Positions 8,552 through 15,791 of a DNA stretch of 64,000 nucleotides are shown piece after piece. Each line of letters starts with the position of its first letter. Within the stretch, counting starts at the first letter, position 1. Made by a program: the position numbers and the translations under genes. The notes under the pieces were generated by a model that worked only from the letters and a program-made list of their open reading frames with translations, searched no databases and was not told the DNA's origin. The DNA comes from Actinoallomurus soli. Its GTDB lineage: Bacteria; Actinomycetota; Actinomycetes; Streptosporangiales; Streptosporangiaceae. The stretch covers positions 1 to 64,000 of the forward strand of contig NZ_JAMXMV010000021.1 in the NCBI RefSeq assembly GCF_024055715.1, given 5' to 3'.

Positions 8552-9535
8552 ATGAGGACGACACGGCTGGGGCGCAGCACGGTGGAGGTCACGGAGCTGG
8601 GCTTCGGCGGCGGCCCCCTGGGCGGCCTGTTCGCACCACTGGACGACGACACCGCCACCAGCACGCTCGAGGCGGCCTGGAGTTGCGGCATCCGCTACTT
8701 CGACACCTCGCCGCACTACGGCATCGGACACTCGGAGCGCCGAACCGGTGAGTTCCTCCGGGGCATGCCCCGAGGCGGCTTCACCCTCTCGACCAAGGTC
8801 GGACGGCTCCTCGTGGAGCAGGAGCCGGCCGGACGCCGGGACGAGTCGTTCCACGTGCCGGCCACGCACCGCCGGGTGTGGGACTTCTCCCGCGACGGCG
8901 TCCTGCGCAGTGTCGAGGACTCCCTGACCCGCATGGGCGTGGACCGCATCGACCTGCTGCTCCTCCATGACGCGGAGGAGCACTTCGAGGACGCGCTGCG
9001 CGACGGGTACCCGGCGCTGGCGGAGCTGCGCGCCCAGGGCGTGGTGGGCGCCATCGGGGCGGGCATGTACCACCCCGGCATGCTGACCAGACTGGTCGAG
9101 GAGACCGATGTCGATGCGGTGATGCTCTCCGGCCGCTACACGCTGCTGGACCACAGCGCGATCGAGGACCTGCTGCCGGCGTGCACCGCACGCGGCGTGT
9201 CGGTGCTGGCCGCCTCGATCTTCAACTCCGGCCTGCTCGCCACACCTCGCCCCGCCGAGGGAGCGTCCTTCGACTATGCCCCTGCCTCGCCGGAGATCCT
9301 GCGGCGGGCACGTCGGATCGCGGCCGTGTGCGAGGCGCACGGCGTGCCCCTCCCCCAGGCTGCGATGGCGTTCCCCCTGCTGCATCCGGCGGTCGCCGGC
9401 ATCGTGGTCGGCATGCGCTCACCGGACGAGGTACGGGACAACGTCGCCGCGTACCGGGCGGAGGTCCCGGATCAGATGTGGGCCGATCTGGTCGCGGCGG
9501 GCCTTCTCGACGAGCGGGCGCACGTGCGGGCCTGA
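8552..9535 (+). CDS. Aldo/keto reductase (L-fucose/D-threo-aldose dehydrogenase-like)
   Basis: 327-residue NADP-dependent TIM-barrel oxidoreductase. It opens MRTTRLGRSTVEVTELGFGG. The catalytic tetrad appears as Asp and Tyr in YFDTSPHYG, Lys in STKVGR and His in LLLLHDAEE. The motif GMYHPGMLTRLVEE and the region after it resemble D-threo-aldose 1-dehydrogenases (EC 1.1.1.122 type), which oxidise L-fucose and related sugars; this subfamily call is tentative. ATG 8552 has GGAGG about 11 nt upstream. It stands alone on the plus strand. Confidence 0.8.
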   Translation: MRTTRLGRSTVEVTELGFGGGPLGGLFAPLDDDTATSTLEAAWSCGIRYFDTSPHYGIGHSERRTGEFLRGMPRGGFTLSTKVGRLLVEQEPAGRRDESFHVPATHRRVWDFSRDGVLRSVEDSLTRMGVDRIDLLLLHDAEEHFEDALRDGYPALAELRAQGVVGAIGAGMYHPGMLTRLVEETDVDAVMLSGRYTLLDHSAIEDLLPACTARGVSVLAASIFNSGLLATPRPAEGASFDYAPASPEILRRARRIAAVCEAHGVPLPQAAMAFPLLHPAVAGIVVGMRSPDEVRDNVAAYRAEVPDQMWADLVAAGLLDERAHVRA

Positions 9536-9577
9536 ACGGCACGTTGGCCCATCGAGCGGGGGCGACTCCGTATCCAT

Positions 9578-9599
9578 TAGAAACTTAAATAAGTTACTG
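9578..9599. promoter_or_regulatory. Candidate MarR operator upstream of the MarR-epoxide hydrolase operon
   Basis: A-T-rich dyad centred on 9588-9589, with perfect core arms AACTTA / TAAGTT (9582-9595). It extends to 10-bp arms with 8 of 10 positions paired. It lies 15-36 bp upstream of the MarR start and is the only AT-rich stretch in the neighbourhood, as expected for an autoregulatory MarR site over the promoter. Confidence 0.5.
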
Positions 9600-9613
9600 A
9601 TACGGTTCTCCGC

Positions 9614-10078
9614 ATGCCAGGAGAGCGGACGCCCGAGTTGGATCCGGACGAGATGGCGGCGGTGGTCGAGGAGTTCAACGGCTTCTACATCCGGCTGCCG
9701 TCGATCCAGCGGCTCAGCTTCACCACGTTGTCGGTGCTGCACACGCTGGCCCGGCGGAGTCCGCTGCGGCTCGGCGAGCTCACCGCGACCGAGCAGGTCA
9801 CCCAGTCGGCCATCACGCAGATGGTGACCCGGCTCGAGAACGACGGGCTGGTCGAGCGGCGGCCCGACCCCCGTGACGGCCGGGCCGTGCTCATTCACCT
9901 CACTCCCGCGGGTGCCGCGGTCGTCGCGGCTCGCCGCGCCGACCGCGTCGCACGGCTCGCGCCGGTCCTCGATCGGCTCTCGGCCGAAGAACGCTCGGCG
10001 ATCGCCGCCGCGCTGCCCGCCCTGCGCCGCATCGCCGAGCTCGGCGAGTCCCAGAACGAACAGCGAGGACGAGCATGA
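9614..10078 (+). CDS. MarR family transcriptional regulator
   Basis: 154-residue winged-helix regulator. It has N-terminal dimerisation helices, the recognition region LTATEQVTQSAITQMVTRLE (about residues 56-75), the wing NDGLVERRPDPRDGRAVLIH with the conserved D-x-R-D-G-R pattern, and C-terminal dimer helices. Its stop overlaps the start of the epoxide hydrolase gene (ATGA, 10075-10078), so the two are translationally coupled. It probably represses this operon through the palindrome at 9578-9599 and is relieved by a ligand linked to epoxide metabolism; that role is inferred. Confidence 0.88.
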   Translation: MPGERTPELDPDEMAAVVEEFNGFYIRLPSIQRLSFTTLSVLHTLARRSPLRLGELTATEQVTQSAITQMVTRLENDGLVERRPDPRDGRAVLIHLTPAGAAVVAARRADRVARLAPVLDRLSAEERSAIAAALPALRRIAELGESQNEQRGRA

Positions 10079-11295
10079 CCGCCTTTCCCCTGACACCGAC
10101 GCCGATCCGCGTGCCCGACGACGTCCTCACCGACCTGCGGCGGCGGCTCGCCTTCACCCGCTGGCCGGTCGACGCGGGCAACGACGACTCCTACTACGGC
10201 GTGCGCCGCACCTACCTGCAGGAGCTCGTCGAGTACTGGCGCGACGAGTACGACTGGCGCAAGGCCGAGGCGGCGATCAACGCGTACGAGCACTACCGCG
10301 TCGAGGTGAACGGCGTGCCGGTGCACTTCATGCGCCGCCCCGGCGTCGGGCCGAACCCGACCCCGCTGATCCTCACGCACGGCTGGCCCTGGACGTTCTG
10401 GCACTGGTCCAAGGTCGTCGACCCCCTCGCCGACCCCGGGGCCTACGGGGGCGACCCGGCCGAGGCGTTCGACGTGATCGTGCCCTCGTTCCCCGGGTTC
10501 GGGTTCTCCGCACCGCTGCCGGACCACCCGGACATGAACTACTGGAAGGTCGCCGACCTCTGGCACACCCTGATGACCGAGACGCTCGGCCACGAGCGGT
10601 ACGCCGCCGCCGGCTGCGACGTCGGGGCGCTCGTCACCGGTCAGCTCGGGCACAAGTACGCCGACGAGCTGTACGCCATCCACATCGGCTCCGGCCTGAA
10701 GCTCGATCTGTTCAACGGCGACCGGGCCTGGGACTTCAGCGGCGGCCGGCCCATCCCCGACGACATGCCCGCCGACGCGCGCGCCCGGCTGGTGACGATC
10801 GAGAAGCGGTTCGCTGTCCACCTCGCCGCGCACATGCTCGACTCGAGCACTCTTTCGTACGGGCTGTCGGACTCCCCCGCCGGGATGCTCGCCTGGATCC
10901 TCCAGCGTTGGACGAGCTGGAGCGACGATGGCGGCGACATCGAGACGGTCTTCTCAAAGGACGACCTGCTCACCCATGCCATGATCTTTTGGGCGAACAA
11001 CGCGATCGGCACCTCGATTCGCACCTACGCCAACAACAACCGCTACCCGTGGACGCCGTCGCACGACCGCCGGCCGGTCGTGGAGGCCCCCACCGGCATC
11101 ACCTTCGTCGGGTACGAGAACCCGCCGGGCGTGACCACCGAGCAGCGGATCCGCCACTTCCTCGACAGCGACCGGGCCGACTGGTACAACCACGTCAACC
11201 TCACCGTCCACGACCGCGGCGGCCACTTCATCCCATGGGAGATCCCCGGAGAGTGGGTCGAGGACCTGCGCCGCACCTTCCGCGGCCGCCGCTGA
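10075..11295 (+). CDS. Epoxide hydrolase (EHN domain, alpha/beta hydrolase fold)
   Basis: 406-residue protein with the N-terminal EHN domain typical of microsomal-type epoxide hydrolases (FPLTPTPIRVPDDVLTDLRR, RLAFTRWP) followed by an alpha/beta hydrolase core. It has the oxyanion motif LTHGWPWTFWHW, the nucleophile Asp in AAGCDVGALVTG, and the His in DRGGHFIPWEIP near the C-terminus. It should open epoxides to diols in the cytosol; no signal peptide is visible. Start overlaps the MarR stop. The order of motifs and the length match the family well. Confidence 0.87.
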   Translation: MTAFPLTPTPIRVPDDVLTDLRRRLAFTRWPVDAGNDDSYYGVRRTYLQELVEYWRDEYDWRKAEAAINAYEHYRVEVNGVPVHFMRRPGVGPNPTPLILTHGWPWTFWHWSKVVDPLADPGAYGGDPAEAFDVIVPSFPGFGFSAPLPDHPDMNYWKVADLWHTLMTETLGHERYAAAGCDVGALVTGQLGHKYADELYAIHIGSGLKLDLFNGDRAWDFSGGRPIPDDMPADARARLVTIEKRFAVHLAAHMLDSSTLSYGLSDSPAGMLAWILQRWTSWSDDGGDIETVFSKDDLLTHAMIFWANNAIGTSIRTYANNNRYPWTPSHDRRPVVEAPTGITFVGYENPPGVTTEQRIRHFLDSDRADWYNHVNLTVHDRGGHFIPWEIPGEWVEDLRRTFRGRR

Positions 11296-11332
11296 CGGGC
11301 GCCCCACCGGGCGGCGAGAGGAGCATGGACGC

Positions 11333-11434
11333 GGAGATCAAGACGGTGGCGTAGGTCCAGCAGGGCCGCAGCGAGAAGTCATCCACGCCCAGCACCCGCG
11401 GCGTCGTCACGGTCGGCAGCGGGATCTCCCCGGC
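11333..11434 (-). mobile_element. ISL3-family transposase fragment
   Basis: About 34 codons in a minus-strand frame read PLPTVTTPRVLGVDDFSLRP and then CWTYATVLI. This matches the stretch around the first catalytic Asp of ISL3 transposases (pattern PRVLGVDDFALRRG.VYGTVLVD). No other part of the transposase is present, so this is a decayed relic. It sits downstream of the epoxide hydrolase gene. Confidence 0.55.
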
Positions 11435-11451
11435 GGCACACCGGCAAGGAG

Positions 11452-11484
11452 CTGGGCGCTCTCGGTAGCGCCGAGAGCGCCCAG
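11452..11484. terminator. Strong hairpin between convergent genes
   Basis: Perfect 14-bp inverted repeat (arms 11452-11465 and 11471-11484, loop TAGCG). It lies between the plus-strand epoxide hydrolase and the minus-strand LigB-type dioxygenase, so it can act as a bidirectional intrinsic terminator. No T-run follows, which is common in actinobacteria. Confidence 0.6.
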
Positions 11485-11588
11485 TCTCTGTTTCAGGGCG
11501 GTTTGGCGGCGGTGGTCGCTCCGGGTGGTCGACATCGCCGCGTTGCTCGATGAGATCGAGTACAACGACGTGTGGCCGCCGGCTCGGA

Positions 11589-12476
11589 TCAAGCGACTTG
11601 GAAGGACCGCTTGGACAGCCCGAACCGGTAGCCCTCGATCGTCGTCCGTACGGGTGCTGCGGCGTCGGTCGCGACCCCGAGGGTGACGAACATCGGCGTG
11701 TAATGCTCGACGGTGGGATGCGCATAGTGCACTGCGGGGGCGAGACTGCGGTAGCCGGCCAAGGTGTCGACGTCACCACGGGCGAGGGCGTCGGCCGCCC
11801 AGGCGTCGAAGTCGGCGGACCAGGGCGGCACGATGTTGTGCACGAACTGGTCCCGGGTGAGGAAGGGAACCCCGTGCGTCATGTAACCCGACCCGATCAC
11901 GAGCACGCCTTCCTCGCGCAGGGGCCGCAGCCGACGGCCGATGTTCATCAGCCGTGCGGGGGCGTGGGTGGGCAAGGACATCTGTAGGACTGGTACGTCG
12001 CCGTAGGGGTACATGGTCTTCAGCGGGACCCACGCGCCGTGGTCCAGGCCGCGGACGGCGTGTTGGTGGACCGGTTCACTGTCCGGCATTGAGGCCATGA
12101 CGCGGGCGGCCAGTGCGCCGGCGTCCGGCGTTTCGTAGGTCATCCGGAAGTACCGCTGGGCGAAGCCCCCGAAGTCGTAGACCAACGGCGTGCGCGGACC
12201 CGACGCCGACAGGCCGAGCGGCGCCGATTCCCAGTGCGCGCTGACGATCAGGATCGCTGTCGGCTTGGGCAGTGCCTGGGACCAGCCGAACAACTCGCTC
12301 ATCCACAACGCGTCCTCGAACAGCGCTGGGGAGCCATGGCTGAGGTAGAGCGCGGGCATTGGGCCATCGGCCGGCGTCCAGCGACGCTGACCGCGACTGG
12401 CGGGAGCCTGCTCTTCCATGAACCGGTCGTAGACGGCCGCGGGATCGGAAGCAGCTTTCATGTTCGCCTTCTTCAT
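11589..12476 (-). CDS. DODA-type extradiol aromatic ring-opening dioxygenase (LigB/YgiD-like)
   Basis: 295-residue member of the class III extradiol/DOPA 4,5-dioxygenase family. Conserved metal-site histidines are visible in YLSHGSPAL, IVSAHWES and PTVEHYTPMF, with LDHGAWVPL in between. These enzymes open dihydroxylated aromatic rings next to the diol, using non-haem Fe(II) or Zn. ATG 12476 has AGGA with 6-nt spacing. It is the last gene of the minus-strand aromatic operon, 47 bp after the intradiol dioxygenase, so one operon carries both cleavage types. It may act on the same catechol-like intermediate or protect against a dead-end one (inference). Confidence 0.83.
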   Translation of the reverse strand: MKKANMKAASDPAAVYDRFMEEQAPASRGQRRWTPADGPMPALYLSHGSPALFEDALWMSELFGWSQALPKPTAILIVSAHWESAPLGLSASGPRTPLVYDFGGFAQRYFRMTYETPDAGALAARVMASMPDSEPVHQHAVRGLDHGAWVPLKTMYPYGDVPVLQMSLPTHAPARLMNIGRRLRPLREEGVLVIGSGYMTHGVPFLTRDQFVHNIVPPWSADFDAWAADALARGDVDTLAGYRSLAPAVHYAHPTVEHYTPMFVTLGVATDAAAPVRTTIEGYRFGLSKRSFQVA

Positions 12477-12523
12477 CGCAGGTCCTCGTCTCTCTCCGTC
12501 TGCGTGTGCCGACTCTGAACCGT

Positions 12524-13399
12524 TCACCGCGCAGTGAGCGCGGCGCCTTCGGCGGTGGGGCGCAGGACGAAGTCGTAGGTGAGGGTGCGGTAGGGCCGGT
12601 CGAGGCCGCGAGCAAGATGGTCGTCGTGACGGGTGGTCGCCTTGACCGCATCGGCGGGGACGGGGCCTTCGACGGTGCTGTCGACCAGTGGGTCGCCGTC
12701 AAAGTAGATCTGGGTGGTCAGTGGCAGGCATCCGTCCGCGGAGACGATGGAGTGGATGTGCAGGGGGCGCAGGCCTTCAAGCCGCAACGCCTGGGTCAGC
12801 GCGGCCAGCGGGCTGTCCATGGCCAGGCCGAAGGTTTCGGTGCCGGGCATCACCGTGCGGAACTCGTAGCGGCCGGCGGCGTCGGCGATGATCCTGGCGC
12901 GGAGGTTGTCGGCGGGGATGCCGGTGGAGTCGTTGGGGATGTTCAGCGGCTCGAAGTCGCTGCTGTCCATGCCGGAATAGACGTCGTCGGCGTCGATCTG
13001 CCAGATCTCGAGGGCCGCTCCGGGCAGCGGGTCGCCTGTGGTGGTGCGCACAGTCCCGGACACGATGAGGGGTTCGCCAGGTTCGTCGGAGCGCATGGGC
13101 AGCACAGCGGGGCTGTGCAGGACAGGAGCGCCGGGGCGGTGGGCGGGGCCCTCCATCTCCCAGTGGCTCGCGCCGTCCTTCTCCGGGTGGGCGTAAGTCG
13201 CGCCCGCGGTTGCTTTCAGGACGGTCTTGTAGAAGAAGATGCTCGCGGACGGCAGTTCGCCGGCGTCGGCGACCCGCTGCAGCCATTCGATGGCGGCGAG
13301 CAGTTCCTCGAGGGTTACCTGGTGCTTCAGAATGACGTCGTCTATGGCACGGCGCAGATCGGCGAACACGACCTGCAGCCGGGTTTGGGCCTGGCTCAT
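12524..13399 (-). CDS. Intradiol ring-cleavage dioxygenase (catechol/hydroxyquinol 1,2-dioxygenase type)
   Basis: 291-residue non-haem Fe(III) dioxygenase with an N-terminal helical dimerisation part (DLRRAIDDVILKHQVTLEEL) and a beta-sandwich catalytic domain. Iron ligands can be placed: Tyr in DDVYSGMDS, Tyr in GRYEFRTVMPG, and the His pair in RPLHIHSIVSADG. GEPLIVSGTVRTTTGDPLPG and ALEIWQIDADD are classic intradiol motifs. With the decarboxylase-like gene just upstream, hydroxyquinol or catechol are the likely substrates; sequence alone does not decide. ATG 13399 (MSQAQTRLQ) follows an AAGGAG site. Confidence 0.86.
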   Translation of the reverse strand: MSQAQTRLQVVFADLRRAIDDVILKHQVTLEELLAAIEWLQRVADAGELPSASIFFYKTVLKATAGATYAHPEKDGASHWEMEGPAHRPGAPVLHSPAVLPMRSDEPGEPLIVSGTVRTTTGDPLPGAALEIWQIDADDVYSGMDSSDFEPLNIPNDSTGIPADNLRARIIADAAGRYEFRTVMPGTETFGLAMDSPLAALTQALRLEGLRPLHIHSIVSADGCLPLTTQIYFDGDPLVDSTVEGPVPADAVKATTRHDDHLARGLDRPYRTLTYDFVLRPTAEGAALTAR

Positions 13400-13496
13400 G
13401 TGCCTTGGCTCCTTTTCGGTGCGAAGAGAGCGCGGCTTGGACGGACGCGGTGACGCGTCAGGGCATGAATTCGACGTGCCCTTTCGGCGCGATCGG

Positions 13497-14486
13497 TCAG
13501 CGTCGGATACCGGCGACGAGCTCTTCCCAGTTCCGGTAGGCGATGCGCTCGCGGTCGGCCTCGCCGATCGGCGCCGTGTCCAGGAAGCGCTTCGCGGATC
13601 CGGCATGCTCTCTGTTGAACGGGTAGTCGGAGGCGTACATGATCCGCTCGATCCCCACCGTCTCCAGGCTCCACCGCAGATACTTGTGGCTGGAGATGCC
13701 GCCCGGGGTGATGAAGATGTTCGAGCGGAAATACTCCGCGATCGGGCGCCGCAGGCTGGTGAGCTTGTCCATGGCCGCGATGCGGTCCAGATAGAACAGC
13801 ACGACTTCGCCCCAGTGCCCCAGGATGACCTGCAGTTCGGGGAACCGGTCGAAGACGCCGGCGATGATCATCCGGAGCACGGTCAGCCCGGCGTCGTAGT
13901 GCCAGCCGAACGCACCGGTGGCCAGCATGCTGTCCACCGGTGCGCCGAAGCCGCGGTAGTAGGCCTCGGTGACGGCCGGGAACGGAACGCTCGGATGCAG
14001 GTAGACGGGCGCGCGCAGGTCCTCGGCAGCCTCGTAGACGTCCCAGAATTCAGGCGCGTCCAGGGCCCGGCCACCGGAGTTGGCGTTGACGAGCGTGCCG
14101 TTGAGCCCCAGCTCGGTGACCGCGCGCCGCAGTTCGGCGGCTGCGGCCGATGGAGCGGAGGTGGCGAGCGCCGCGAACCCCTGGAAGCGCCCGGGGTGGC
14201 GGCGCACGGCGGCGGCGATCGCGTCGTTCGTGGGTCCTTGCAGGGCGACCGCCTCCGCCGTGTCGAGGTTCTGCAGCCCCGGTGTCGTGAGGGACAGCAC
14301 CGACACGTCGATCCCGGCGTCGTCCATCGCGGCGATGCGTCCGCCGTCGAGATCCAGCAGCGCCGGCGTGATGTCACTGGCGACGGCCCACTTCATCATC
14401 GGTTCGGCGAGCTGGGGGTCGCGCCGCTTCCACGCCGCGACCACGTCGGCGGTGACGAAGTGCTCTTCGAGGCCGGAGAGCTTCAT
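13497..14486 (-). CDS. Amidohydrolase-family decarboxylase, gamma-resorcylate decarboxylase-like
   Basis: 329-residue TIM-barrel protein of the ACMSD/amidohydrolase_2 group. It opens LSGLEEHFV, where the E-x-H pattern as LEEHF (not the usual D-x-H) is typical of 2,6-dihydroxybenzoate decarboxylases. Other metal and active-site residues appear in VYLHPSVPF, VILGHWGE and YASDYPFNREHAG. These enzymes reversibly decarboxylate hydroxybenzoates (for example 2,6-dihydroxybenzoate to resorcinol). Its start is 1 bp after the stop of the FMN reductase gene, so the two are co-translated. With the following ring-cleavage enzymes it suggests catabolism of a hydroxybenzoate; substrate inferred. Confidence 0.8.
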   Translation of the reverse strand: MKLSGLEEHFVTADVVAAWKRRDPQLAEPMMKWAVASDITPALLDLDGGRIAAMDDAGIDVSVLSLTTPGLQNLDTAEAVALQGPTNDAIAAAVRRHPGRFQGFAALATSAPSAAAAELRRAVTELGLNGTLVNANSGGRALDAPEFWDVYEAAEDLRAPVYLHPSVPFPAVTEAYYRGFGAPVDSMLATGAFGWHYDAGLTVLRMIIAGVFDRFPELQVILGHWGEVVLFYLDRIAAMDKLTSLRRPIAEYFRSNIFITPGGISSHKYLRWSLETVGIERIMYASDYPFNREHAGSAKRFLDTAPIGEADRERIAYRNWEELVAGIRR

Positions 14487-14487
14487 C

Positions 14488-15051
14488 TCAGCTGCGAACG
14501 GACTTGAGCGCGCCGGCCCAGGACTCGAGCTGGTCGAACAGGACGGAAGCAGAGTTGGCGTGCATCGGGGAGGGCTTGAACACCGAGAAGTTCTCGAAGT
14601 CGGTGAGCAACGAGAAGGAGAGCTGCTGGCGCACGTGGGCCAGTTGCAGCTCGCTCGAGATCGCCCGCAGGTGCTCGATCGCCCGCGTACCGCCGAGCGA
14701 GCCGTACGACACGAAGGCGGCGGCCTTGTTGTTCCACTCCGTGTAGAGGTAGTCGATGGCGTTCTTCAGCACCCCAGAGGTCGAGTGGTTGTACTCCGGG
14801 GTGACGAAGACGTACCCGTCGAACTCCTTGATCTTGGTGGACCAGGCCTTCGTGTGCTCGCCGGCGTACACGCCCCGGCTCGCAGGCACGGCCTCGTCCA
14901 GATGCGGCAGCGGGTAGTCGAGCAGGTCGATCAGCTCGTAGTCGGCGTTGGCGCGCTCCTTGGCCTTGGTCAGCACCCAGTTCGCCACCGCTTCGCCGTT
15001 ACGGCCGGGGCGGGTGCTGCCGAGGATGATGGCTATCTTCAGGTTGTTCAT
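14488..15051 (-). CDS. NAD(P)H-dependent FMN reductase
   Basis: 187-residue flavodoxin-like reductase. It has the FMN phosphate loop GSTRPGRNGEAVANW near the N-terminus and the family signature PEYNHSTSGVLKNAIDYL. ATG 15051 follows GGAAGGA. It is the first gene of the aromatic operon, so it could supply reduced flavin to a flavin-dependent hydroxylase; no hydroxylase gene is in this operon, so a partner elsewhere or a quinone-reductase role is possible. Its promoter lies in the region with two perfect palindromes shared with the divergent MarR gene. Confidence 0.85.
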   Translation of the reverse strand: MNNLKIAIILGSTRPGRNGEAVANWVLTKAKERANADYELIDLLDYPLPHLDEAVPASRGVYAGEHTKAWSTKIKEFDGYVFVTPEYNHSTSGVLKNAIDYLYTEWNNKAAAFVSYGSLGGTRAIEHLRAISSELQLAHVRQQLSFSLLTDFENFSVFKPSPMHANSASVLFDQLESWAGALKSVRS

Positions 15052-15080
15052 GGACGGTCCTTCCGATCCGAGCGGCAAGT

Positions 15081-15100
15081 TCACTTGAAGATTCAAGTGA
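15081..15100. promoter_or_regulatory. Palindromic operator 1 (MarR)
   Basis: Perfect 9-bp arms TCACTTGAA / TTCAAGTGA with a 2-bp centre. It lies 30 bp upstream of the FMN reductase start and is near identical to the site at 15119-15138. Confidence 0.8.
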
Positions 15101-15118
15101 CAACACCGTACAGCACCC

Positions 15119-15138
15119 TCACTTGAATCTTCAAGTGA
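15119..15138. promoter_or_regulatory. Palindromic operator 2 (MarR)
   Basis: Perfect 9-bp arms TCACTTGAA / TTCAAGTGA, differing from site 1 only in the 2-bp centre. The centres are 38 bp apart, between the divergent FMN reductase operon and the MarR gene. The pair is a classic bidirectional MarR control region. Confidence 0.8.
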
Positions 15139-15190
15139 GACCTCGGTTGCGCGGTAGACTGCGCACGTGTCTGTCCAAGAGGAGTCCAAG

Positions 15191-15718
15191 GTGTCCGAGC
15201 CACGCTGGCTCACCACCGACCAGCTGGCGGCGTGGCGCGGGTTCATGAGGCTCCTCCAGCGACTGCCGGCGGCGCTGGAGTCGCAGCTCCAGCAGGACTC
15301 GAAGCTCAGCTTCTTCGAGTACTACGTGCTGGCACACCTGTCCGATCAGCCCGAGCGCCGCATGAGAATGAGCGAGCTCGCACTCCTGGCCAACACGGAG
15401 CTGTCCCGCCTGTCCCACATGATGGGCCGGCTCGAGAAACGCGGGTTCGTGCGCCGCGAACCCGACCCGCACAACGGGCGGTACACGCAAGCGATCCTGA
15501 CCGAGGCCGGCTACGCCCACCTGGCGGACGCGGCACCCGGACACGTGGCCCGGGTGCAGGACCTGTTCGTCGACGTCCTGACCCCGGACGACCTGCGGAC
15601 GCTGCAACGGATCTCCGACAAGGTGCTCGCCCGCATCGAGCACTCACAGGGGCGAACGACGAGCGACCGCCCGGCGGATCGGGCCCCGAAGGGTGCGGCT
15701 CGGTTCGGAGGACGGTGA
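15191..15718 (+). CDS. MarR family transcriptional regulator of the aromatic operon
   Basis: 175-residue winged-helix regulator. The recognition region is LALLANTELSRLSHMMGRLE, the wing is KRGFVRREPDPHNGRYTQAI, and a long C-terminal dimer helix ends in a basic, disordered tail. GTG 15191 is chosen since AAGAGGAG lies 6 nt upstream; GTG 15167 is an alternative. It is divergent from the FMN reductase/decarboxylase/dioxygenase operon, and two identical palindromes lie between them, so it very likely represses both directions and responds to an aromatic ligand (inference). Confidence 0.88.
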   Translation: MSEPRWLTTDQLAAWRGFMRLLQRLPAALESQLQQDSKLSFFEYYVLAHLSDQPERRMRMSELALLANTELSRLSHMMGRLEKRGFVRREPDPHNGRYTQAILTEAGYAHLADAAPGHVARVQDLFVDVLTPDDLRTLQRISDKVLARIEHSQGRTTSDRPADRAPKGAARFGGR

Positions 15719-15744
15719 CCGCGGTCGATGCCGCGGGATGCGGG

Positions 15745-15780
15745 CCCCCGGCCCCCGCGGGGGGACGCGGGGGCCGGGGG
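15745..15780. terminator. GC-rich hairpin between MarR and chitinase genes
   Basis: Perfect 14-bp stem (15745-15758 with 15767-15780) and an 8-nt loop, placed between the convergent MarR and chitinase genes. It serves as a bidirectional terminator. Confidence 0.7.
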
Positions 15781-15791
15781 GGACTACGAGG

